Shown piece by piece: positions 14,762-20,944 of a stretch of DNA of 20,944 bases. Position 1 is the first letter of the stretch. Every line of letters starts with the position of its first letter. The position numbers and the translations under genes were made by a program. The DNA comes from CAVOBC01 sp963693635 (GTDB lineage Bacteria; Pseudomonadota; Gammaproteobacteria; Pseudomonadales; Azotimanducaceae), in contig CAVOBC010000031.1 in the NCBI GenBank assembly GCA_963693635.1, positions 1 to 20,944 of the forward strand, written 5' to 3'. Below the pieces are notes generated by a model, which made no database searches, was not told where the DNA came from, and saw nothing but the letters and a program-made list of their open reading frames with translations.

Positions 14762-15862
14762 TCAGGGTCTCGCGCTGCGGCGCAATGTCAACGACGGGGC
14801 ATCGGCCGGGGCTTCCTGCTCTGGGCGCCCACACAACGCCACCACGTCACGATGTTCCCTGGCAGTCATCGCCTTGCGCACCCTGGACGCCTGATACTCC
14901 TGACCCAATTCGGCCTTCGGCATCATCGGCAACACCCATGCGGGCGCCACCGCATTCAACATCGCGATGCGATCAACGCCGGATTGGTTGAGTTCGTGGC
15001 ACGCCCGGTGCCAGGTTCTTGCGTCGTAGAGCACCGCAGACCCGGCAGGAGCGACGAACTGGGCAACATCATCATGCTGACCATCACCGATGCGGGTCCC
15101 GCCCAGGTTGTAAGCTTCAGGGGGCTTGAAACCCAGCTTGTGGGACCCGGGAACGAATTGGGTTGCGCCATTATCCGCACGGAAGTCGTCGATGCACAGG
15201 TTGAACTGAACACCGAACACCTGCTCCGGTGGCCAGTATTCGTCCGGAAAGACACCGGTATGGTAGGGGTAATCGCTGTGCCAACCCCCCTCCGGATGGG
15301 TGTCCAAAAGCGCTTTCGCGGGCTTCAACGTGGTGATGATAGGCTGATGGCAGAAATGAATGTCGTCGATCCCCATGTACGCGCGCAGCAGTCCGAGTGC
15401 GACGGGATGCACAGCAGCACGTACGGCATGCACGCTCCAGATGAGCGAATCGGTAATCCAAAAATGTCCGTCGGTCGGCGGTTCATCAGGATGTTTCGCT
15501 GCCCTCACACCAACAAGTTCAGCCTTGAGGGCCGCGCAGTCCGCCGGGTCCATGATGCCCTCAACCACCGTGTATCCCAGATCTCGCATCTCCGCCAGAT
15601 GCTCAGAGGGCAGGCGGGCCGGACCCGTTTGCGTTGCCGCATCGGTTGCGAACACCTCATCGCCAAGGCGGATCTGCCCACCTTCAACCGAAATCTCCGC
15701 ACTGCCGTCCGATGCTCTTAGTGAGCCATTGCTCGCCCGCCGCCACATGCAGGCATCGTCAGCGTTGATCGAAAAGGAGAGCTTGCCGTTCGTTGCGGCC
15801 AGATGATCGCCTGCCGCATTGTTAACAAGGAGATAGGACGTCATATCAATGGGTCGCGTCAT
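14762..15862 (-). CDS. Phytanoyl-CoA dioxygenase (PhyH) family protein, copy 2, with N-terminal extension
   Basis: A 366-residue protein whose residues from about 85 on are a PhyH-type Fe(II)/2-oxoglutarate oxygenase. The metal site is intact: His195 and Asp197 in GGWHSDYPYHTGVFPDEYW, then NGATQFVPGSHKLG at 231-244, distal His285 in TWHRACHE and Arg298 in DRIAM for 2-oxoglutarate. Ahead of it, residues 8-75 form an extra small domain beginning SYLLVNNAAGDHLAATNGKL, with many short strands and a DDACMWRR segment, resembling half of a beta-trefoil or carbohydrate-binding module; this comparison is tentative. The start is unsure: 15862 is used, 15844 (MTSYLL) is as good, and the open frame continues to 16009, which would nearly abut the divergent gene. 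No clear ribosome-binding site is seen. It is divergent from the orphan hydroxylase. Confidence 0.88.
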   Translation of the reverse strand: MTRPIDMTSYLLVNNAAGDHLAATNGKLSFSINADDACMWRRASNGSLRASDGSAEISVEGGQIRLGDEVFATDAATQTGPARLPSEHLAEMRDLGYTVVEGIMDPADCAALKAELVGVRAAKHPDEPPTDGHFWITDSLIWSVHAVRAAVHPVALGLLRAYMGIDDIHFCHQPIITTLKPAKALLDTHPEGGWHSDYPYHTGVFPDEYWPPEQVFGVQFNLCIDDFRADNGATQFVPGSHKLGFKPPEAYNLGGTRIGDGQHDDVAQFVAPAGSAVLYDARTWHRACHELNQSGVDRIAMLNAVAPAWVLPMMPKAELGQEYQASRVRKAMTAREHRDVVALCGRPEQEAPADAPSLTLRRSARP

Positions 15863-16012
15863 TGGGTCGCTGGCACTATAGCAGAGCGGCATCTGGGCGA
15901 AGCGACCGACACCGTGCCCGGGGGACGCTGAATCGCGAAAGTCAGGTAGACTAATCCCACGCTGAAGCGAACCAGCATTACGCCAAAAACGCCGACCCCG
16001 AGAGACCAAGCA

Positions 16013-18250
16013 ATGAGCGAAGCACGCGAATACAAGTATGTGGGCACTCGCCCGATTCGTCCCGATGGCGTGGAGAAGGTCACAGGCCGGGCGGCTTATG
16101 GAGCCGACGAGGATCTTCCCGGCATGATCTACGGCAAGGTGGTTCGATCACCCCATGCCCACGCACGCATCATCTCGATCGACACGTCCAAAGCGGAAGC
16201 GCTGCCCGGCGTGCACGGCGTCATCACCGCAGCGGATTTCCCGCCCCGTAAAGGACTCAAGCTCAACATCCGCGGCTTCGTCGAGAACATCATGGCGAGC
16301 GACAAGGTGCTCTACCACGGTCAGGCCGTCGCCGCCGTCGCCGCCTCGTCCAACCATATTGCCACATTGGCGGCAGACGCCATCGACGTTGTATACGAGG
16401 CACTACCGGCAGTCACCGATGTCCTCCAAGCCATGCGCGACGACGCCCCAGTGCTGCACGATGACGTCTTCACTGCCGGACTCGACGAGCAACCGTCAGC
16501 GCCGTCGAACGTCGTTAGCCGCATGACCCTAGGCAAGGGCAATGTCGAACTCGGCTTCGCCGAGGCTGACCACATCATGGAGCGAACCTACGTCACTCCA
16601 ATGGTGCACCAAGGCTACATTGAACCGCATGCCTGCACCGCGACCATGACCGAAGACGGCCGCGGCACGATCTGGTGCTCAACCCAAGGTCACTTTGATG
16701 TGCGCGGCGCAACTGCACGCGCGTTGCGCATGGACCTCGGCGACCTGCGAGTGGTCGCGACCGAGATCGGCGGCGGCTTCGGCGGCAAGACAACGGTCTA
16801 TCTTGAGCCGCTCGCGCTCAAGCTGTCGCAAAAGACCCGCCGTCCGGTGAAGATGATTATGAAGCGCGAAGAGGTGTTCCGCGCGACGGGCCCGGCATCA
16901 GGAACCGTCAACACCGTCAAGATAGGCTGCAAGCGCGACGGCACTATCACTGCGATGTCGGCCAGCCTGATCTACGAGGGTGGCGCTTTTGGCACGGCAC
17001 CAATCGGACCGGGTTGCATGTGCATCTTTGCGCCCTACGATGTCGAGAACGTGGCGATCGAAGGCTTCCAGGTGGTCGTTAACCGGCCGAAATGTGCGGC
17101 CTATCGCGCCCCCGGTGCACCGCAATCGATGTACGCCGGCGAGACACTGATCGACGAACTCAGTGCAGAAGTTGGCATGGATCCGATCGACTTTCGGTTG
17201 AAGAACGCTGCAAAAGAAGGCACCCACGCGGCTTACGGTCCCACCTTTCAACGCGTTGGCTTCATCGAATGTCTGGAGGCCGCCAAAGCCCACCCCAACT
17301 ATCATCGCGCGCTCGGCGACGGCGAAGGCCGCGGCGTTTCCGCTGGCTTCTGGTTCAACGGTGGCAATCAATCCAGTTCCTCTGTCCACCTGACCGACAG
17401 CGGCATGGTCAACATCGTCGAAGGCAGCCCCGACATCGGCGGCAGTCGCGCATCGATGGCCCTGATGGCGGCCGAGACGCTCGGCGTAGCGTACGAGCGG
17501 ATGCGAGTTCGTATCGCCGATACGGAAAGTGCGGGCTACTCATCAACCACCGGCGGCAGTCGCACCACCTTCGCGACTGGACTCGCAGTCATTGGCGCGT
17601 GCGAGAAAATGATCGTAGAGATGCGCGGACGAGCCGCCAAAATCTGGGATGTAGGCATCGAACAGGTCGAATGGGCAGACGGCGAGGCCCGACAACCTGC
17701 GGGCGCCAACATTCCACCGCTGACCATCGATGACCTCGCCCGCGAAGCACCACGCACGGGCGGGCCCATTGAAGGCAGCGCCGCGTTAAACGCCCAGGGT
17801 GCTGGTCCCGCATTCTCGGTAAACCTGTGCGACGTTCACGTCGACACCGATACCGGCAAGACGACCGTAATCAGCTTTACCGCGATTCAGGATGCGGGCA
17901 AAGCGATTCATCCGGCTTACGTCGAGGGCCAGTTGCAGGGCGGTGCTGCGCAAGGCATTGGTTGGGCGTTGAATGAGGAGTATATCTATGACGCGAATGG
18001 CGTCATGGAAAACCCCGGGTTCCTCGACTACCGCATGCCGGTCGCGTCCGACCTGCCCATGATCGACACACAGATCATCGAGGTGCCCAATCCCAATCAT
18101 CCGTTCGGCGTGCGTGGGTGTGGTGAAACGCCGATCGTGGCGCCACTCGCGGCGGTCGGCAACGCCGTCAGCAACGCGCTCGGCATTCGCCTGCGGCGAC
18201 TGCCATTAGCCCCACCCATCGTGCTCGCCGCGATTCAGGAAGACGCCTGA
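16013..18250 (+). CDS. Xanthine dehydrogenase family molybdopterin-binding subunit (orphan)
   Basis: A 745-residue large subunit of the xanthine oxidase family, which hydroxylates C-H bonds of aldehydes or N-heterocycles at a molybdenum-pterin centre with water as oxygen source. The N-terminal domain has the usual GTRPIRPDGVEKVTGRAAYG. The cofactor motif GGGFGGK is at 253-259, the active-site loop AYRAPGAP at 363-370 and the catalytic Glu705 in GCGETP. The loop lacks the AYRCSFR signature of form I CO dehydrogenase, so this is not a CoxL. The ATG at 16013 follows GAGAGACC. No 2Fe-2S or FAD subunit gene and no maturation gene lies within the window; both flanking genes are on the other strand. 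It must therefore borrow redox partners encoded elsewhere. The substrate is unknown. Confidence 0.93.
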   Translation: MSEAREYKYVGTRPIRPDGVEKVTGRAAYGADEDLPGMIYGKVVRSPHAHARIISIDTSKAEALPGVHGVITAADFPPRKGLKLNIRGFVENIMASDKVLYHGQAVAAVAASSNHIATLAADAIDVVYEALPAVTDVLQAMRDDAPVLHDDVFTAGLDEQPSAPSNVVSRMTLGKGNVELGFAEADHIMERTYVTPMVHQGYIEPHACTATMTEDGRGTIWCSTQGHFDVRGATARALRMDLGDLRVVATEIGGGFGGKTTVYLEPLALKLSQKTRRPVKMIMKREEVFRATGPASGTVNTVKIGCKRDGTITAMSASLIYEGGAFGTAPIGPGCMCIFAPYDVENVAIEGFQVVVNRPKCAAYRAPGAPQSMYAGETLIDELSAEVGMDPIDFRLKNAAKEGTHAAYGPTFQRVGFIECLEAAKAHPNYHRALGDGEGRGVSAGFWFNGGNQSSSSVHLTDSGMVNIVEGSPDIGGSRASMALMAAETLGVAYERMRVRIADTESAGYSSTTGGSRTTFATGLAVIGACEKMIVEMRGRAAKIWDVGIEQVEWADGEARQPAGANIPPLTIDDLAREAPRTGGPIEGSAALNAQGAGPAFSVNLCDVHVDTDTGKTTVISFTAIQDAGKAIHPAYVEGQLQGGAAQGIGWALNEEYIYDANGVMENPGFLDYRMPVASDLPMIDTQIIEVPNPNHPFGVRGCGETPIVAPLAAVGNAVSNALGIRLRRLPLAPPIVLAAIQEDA

Positions 18251-18286
18251 CTCGCCGGAACGCGCGCAAGGACCAGGCACTCGAAG

Positions 18287-19510
18287 TCAGTCAGAGACGA
18301 TGCGTTCGCCGCTTGCCCGCATCTGCGCCGCGGTTTGCGCGTTCTGGCGCCGCCGCTGCGCACTGTGCGCGGTGTACTCAAGGGGCTTGCCGGCAAGGGG
18401 GTCGCTGGCAAGGGAATCGTTGGCAAGGGTGCCGGACTTAGTCTCGCCATTCCCGTCTAGCGCGCCGACGGGCACATAGCCATCACGCAGCGGTGCGATG
18501 CTGCCTTCACCCTGTCCCTCGTAACCGCCAAGTCCAGCGTGCCACGCCTTGAAGCCCAGACGTTCCCGCAGCTTCGGACTCGCCTTGTCATAGATGTCGG
18601 CCGCGACACTGAGCGGCCATTGCTCCTGCTGCCTGACGAAGGGCTTGTGGTACGCAAGGATGATCAGCCGACGAAGCTGCTCACTGACATTGGCACCGGT
18701 ACCGTGTATCAGTCGCCCATCCATGATGAGCGCGCTGCCGGCGGGGCCTGTCACATTTGTCGTTGGCGGCAGTTCGGGTAGCGGGTCAAGGCCTGCTTCG
18801 GTCAGAATGCGATGCGACCGGGGAATCACGAGCGTGCCTCCGTTGACGTCATCAAAGTCGTCAAGCAGCAGACCGCAGAAGCATTCGAACGGCCACGGTG
18901 GCCACGGCTTTGGAATCATCGACTGCCCACAGTGCAGTGCCTGCGGCGTGCCACCGGGGCCAGCGATGGCTGCGGCGGCCGAGTTGCAGATGAAGCCCTG
19001 CCCCAGAACCTCCGTCAGAATTTGATCCAGCAACGGCCCGCGTTGGACCGAACGCTCAGACATCTCGACGGCATCGGCAAAGCATTCGCCCTTGTTAACC
19101 AGTGCGATCACAAACTGGCTGGTCGGGACGCCGCGTTCGTTCATGCTGGTATAGCCAGCGACACCCGCTGCCCTTTCACCTGCGGCCTGCTCATCCGTGC
19201 GCTCCCGGAAGCGCGCCAACTGCGCCGCCGACAACGCGTCTTTCACCAGGCAGTAGCCAAACTCAAGGAGATCCTCGCGGAGCTTTTCGAGATCCGCTGT
19301 CGCACGGGGCAGTTCATCTGCCGAATAGTTGCCGCTCGTTCGATGATAGTCCCCCCGAACCGCGTTCCCCGTCTCGGCATCCACATAGTAGCCACGATCA
19401 ATGAGATCTCTCTGAACAGTATCTCTGTGATATCGGGTGTAGAGCGGCAGCGGCCTGCCGTCATCAACAAACCCGACCTTGCGTGTGATCTTTTTGCTTA
19501 TCTGGACCAT
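18287..19510 (-). CDS. PhyH-family Fe(II)/2OG enzyme, copy 3, with HxG in place of HxD (halogenase-like site)
   Basis: A 407-residue PhyH-fold protein. The family block usually reading LHxDQ is here QALHCGQSMIPKPWPPWPF: His193 is kept but the metal-binding Asp is Gly195 (GGG codon, plus strand 18926-18928). The following strand LLLDDFDDVNGGTLVIPRSH at 214-233 is canonical, so the register is clear. The distal His269 in GRLIHGTGAN and Arg280/281 are kept. Known Fe(II)/2OG halogenases (SyrB2 HxA, WelO5 HxG) use the opened site for halide; that is the inference here, and a dead enzyme is the alternative. Residues 360-376 hold pentapeptide repeats (TLAND-SLASD-PLAGK) encoded by a 15-bp array. ATG 19510 is used; ATG 19552 would add a Cys-rich 14-residue head. 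Confidence 0.88.
   Translation of the reverse strand: MVQISKKITRKVGFVDDGRPLPLYTRYHRDTVQRDLIDRGYYVDAETGNAVRGDYHRTSGNYSADELPRATADLEKLREDLLEFGYCLVKDALSAAQLARFRERTDEQAAGERAAGVAGYTSMNERGVPTSQFVIALVNKGECFADAVEMSERSVQRGPLLDQILTEVLGQGFICNSAAAAIAGPGGTPQALHCGQSMIPKPWPPWPFECFCGLLLDDFDDVNGGTLVIPRSHRILTEAGLDPLPELPPTTNVTGPAGSALIMDGRLIHGTGANVSEQLRRLIILAYHKPFVRQQEQWPLSVAADIYDKASPKLRERLGFKAWHAGLGGYEGQGEGSIAPLRDGYVPVGALDGNGETKSGTLANDSLASDPLAGKPLEYTAHSAQRRRQNAQTAAQMRASGERIVSD
18389..18433. repeat. 15-bp tandem repeat inside the PhyH-3 gene
   Basis: Three units, GCCGGCAAGGGGGTC, GCTGGCAAGGGAATC and GTTGGCAAGGGTGCC, stand in tandem, with a weak fourth at 18374-18388. In the minus-strand gene they encode the pentapeptide repeats near the C-terminus, which look like a flexible linker. 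The plus-strand frame gives repeated xGKG, similar to LLGKA from the array at 14686-14730. Confidence 0.85.
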
Positions 19511-19564
19511 TTCCCGGCACCCCCCACAACAATTTTTCGCAGCCACTCTCATTCCTGACCCAAA

Positions 19565-19581
19565 ATTGTCGCCCTGACAAT
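19565..19581. promoter_or_regulatory. Inverted repeat upstream of PhyH-3
   Basis: ATTGTC and GACAAT form a 6-bp inverted repeat with a five-base spacer, 55 bp before ATG 19510 of the minus-strand gene (13 bp before the alternative ATG 19552). It is in the intergenic region shared with the divergent ABC exporter, so it may be an operator. Only the symmetry is seen. Confidence 0.3.
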
Positions 19582-19658
19582 GCCTGGGAGTCGGTTCGCT
19601 TTGACCGCATCGTCAGCCACCGCCGGTCCCCGGTCAAGGCACGACCCCGAATACTGTT

Positions 19659-19696
19659 TTTATATATAGTATTTTACCTATACTCCAGTCCGGACT
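19659..19696. promoter_or_regulatory. AT-rich promoter-like stretch with a palindrome
   Basis: An AT-rich run in otherwise GC-rich DNA contains TATATATAGTA and TATACT (19679-19684), both close to a -10 box. The perfect 10-bp palindrome AGTCCGGACT (19687-19696) follows directly. This is a reasonable place for the promoter and an operator of the ABC exporter gene at 19790. No convincing -35 box is visible. Confidence 0.4.
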
Positions 19697-19754
19697 ATCG
19701 AACGCCTCCGATGATTTCCTGAGTCCCCAAAGAAGCAAACCCTGCCTGGACTCG

Positions 19755-19781
19755 CCTCTGGTACCACACGGGTACCAGAGG
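19755..19781 (+). promoter_or_regulatory. Perfect hairpin overlapping the ribosome-binding site of the ABC exporter
   Basis: CCTCTGGTACC (19755-19765) and GGTACCAGAGG (19771-19781) are a perfect 11-bp inverted repeat with loop ACACG. The last bases of the 3' arm, AGAGG, are also the ribosome-binding site, eight bases before ATG 19790. If formed in the mRNA the stem would hide the site. As DNA, the same symmetry could be a repressor operator. Confidence 0.7.
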
Positions 19782-19789
19782 AAATCACA

Positions 19790-20944
19790 ATGACATCGAA
19801 TAGCCCCTCGGCATCGGCCAGTGATAATGCTGGCAGCGACCGGCAGATGCGCCTTCTCAAACGTTACCTTGCGCCCCGCATACCGCGGGTGTTGCTGCTC
19901 GCCGCCTGCCTGCTCGTTGGCACCGCACTGTCTCTGGTAGGTCCCCTGATGATCAGAGACTTCATCGACACCGCGATGGGTGACGCGACCGCTTCAATGG
20001 CGGATCACCTCACATTTCTGACGATCGCTTTCATAGTCGCGGCCCTTGCCGCGCAAGCGGTCGAGATCACGATGAATCACCTGTCCGAACAGATCGGCTG
20101 GTGGGCCACCAACGATTTGCGCGCAGACCTGACCGCCCACACGCTGAACCTCGATCTTTCCTTCCACCACGACCACTCGCCGGGCGAATTGCTAGAGCGC
20201 GTGGACGGTGACGTCTCGGCACTCGCGGCTTCCTGTCAAACTCCCTCGTACAGATGGCCGGTGGGATCGCCCTCCTTTGCGCCATCCTGACCCTGTTGTT
20301 TCAAGAGGACACGCGCATCGGCGCCGCTTTTCTGGTGTTCTCGGTCGTTGCCTTTCTGACACTACGCGCGACGCGCAATCTGTCGGTCAACGCATTTGTG
20401 GCCGAACGCGAATGCCGTACCGAACTGACCGGATTCATGGAAGGACACATCACCGGCCTCGAGGACATCAGGGCCAACGGGGCAGGCGCACACGTGCTCG
20501 GTCAACAGGAAACACTCGCGAGCAAGGTGATCGACCGCACTGTCCGCGCCGGCCTCGTCGGGCGCGTGATCTGGATTACGACGGCGGCAATATTCGTGCT
20601 CGGTTCGCTTATGGCCCTCGACATGGGCATTTACCTCTTTATCGAACGCGGACAGCGGATTGTCCTCACTGGGCCCGTCGGGGCCGGCAAAACCACACTG
20701 CTGCGTGCCCTTGTGGGATTGCTGCCTGCCGACGACGGCATCATCACCTGGAATGGGGAGCAGATCGGGGATGCGGCGTCATTCATGATTCCCCCGCACG
20801 CCGCCTATCTCAGCCAGGTGCCAACCCTGTTCAGTCAACGGCTGGATGAGAACATCCGACTCGGCGTAGCGAGCGACGACGAAGCGTTGCAGCGCGTGAT
20901 TGCTACAGCGATGCTGGAACAGGATCTTGAGCAACTGCCCCTCG
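19790..20944 (+). pseudogene. ABC exporter (fused permease-ATPase), frameshifted and internally deleted; runs off the window
   Basis: Two frames join into one ABC exporter half-transporter. The first (19790 to about 20228) gives the transmembrane start: YLAPRIPRVLLLAACLLVGT, LVGPLMIRDFIDTAMGD, then NDLRADLTAHTLNLDLSFH and HSPGELLERVDGDVSALA, the usual exporter pattern. One base lost near 20228 shifts the frame, and the second frame continues FLSNSLVQMAGGIALL through RNLSVNAFVAERECRTELTG. At about 20640 the chain jumps from MALDMGIYLF straight to IERGQRIVLTG with Walker A GPVGAGKT (20671-20694). Roughly 110 residues (last transmembrane helix, linker and first strands of the ATPase) are missing in frame. 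A Q-loop, AAYLSQVPTLFS, follows; the signature and Walker B lie beyond the end. It is not functional as read. Confidence 0.85.

Noticed and set aside
14684..15721. 345-codon plus-strand ORF
   Set aside because: It is antisense to PhyH-2, which shows all catalytic motifs. The long open frame comes from high-GC codon use.
16013..18250. Form I CO dehydrogenase large subunit (coxL)
   Set aside because: The active-site loop reads AYRAPGAP and not AYRCSFR, and no coxS or coxM gene is adjacent.
18812..19558. 248-codon plus-strand ORF
   Set aside because: It is antisense to PhyH-3 and has no recognisable domain.

Overview
The window is bacterial DNA of fairly high GC, with one clear AT-richer patch at about 11.41-12.28 kb. 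It most resembles a chromosomal stretch of an environmental, probably marine, proteobacterium. A broken DUF3012-type mini-lipoprotein, the YtrA-type GntR remnant and the style of the patatin lipoprotein point to Gammaproteobacteria, but there is no rRNA or other marker to prove it. Gene content is catabolic or secondary-metabolic: an amidohydrolase, an SDR, two luciferase-like (LLM) flavin/F420 oxidoreductases, an ABM-type protein, an orphan molybdopterin hydroxylase large subunit, and three phytanoyl-CoA dioxygenase (PhyH) family Fe(II)/2-oxoglutarate enzymes.

Layout. 1-160: an 18-bp tandem array. 160-2460: amidohydrolase then patatin-like lipoprotein (+). 2615-4497: divergent SDR (-) and PhyH-1 (+). 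4498-5002: intergenic with a remnant ORF and copy 1 of a 77-bp dispersed repeat. 5003-6664: LLM and ABM-like gene pair (+). 6729-6931: an 8-bp GATC array abutting a DUF3012 gene with an in-frame amber codon (-). 7035-7931: APH/choline-kinase-like phosphotransferase (+). 8136-8910: a repeat-rich patch in which an uncharacterised ORF (-) lies between direct copies of a hairpin repeat, followed by copy 2 of the 77-bp repeat. 8909-9751: secreted Sel1-like protein (-). 9972-10811: F420-type LLM (+). 11044-14694: what looks like a ruined GntR/ABC export operon, with a frameshifted gntR, no ATPase, an acquired AT-richer ORF, repeat copy 3, a thrice-damaged IS5-type transposase, then two overlapping membrane-protein genes. 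14762-18250: PhyH-2 (-) divergent from an orphan xanthine-dehydrogenase-family subunit (+). 18287-19510: PhyH-3 (-). 19790-end: a broken ABC exporter (+) whose ribosome-binding site sits in the arm of a perfect hairpin.

Most interesting: PhyH-3 has H-C-G where the family's metal-binding H-x-D should be, while its distal His and Arg are kept. This is the facial-triad change that defines Fe(II)/2OG halogenases (HxA or HxG). The two PhyH relatives in the same window keep HxD. The second theme is decay and repeats: at least four broken genes and five separate short-repeat families occur in about 21 kb.
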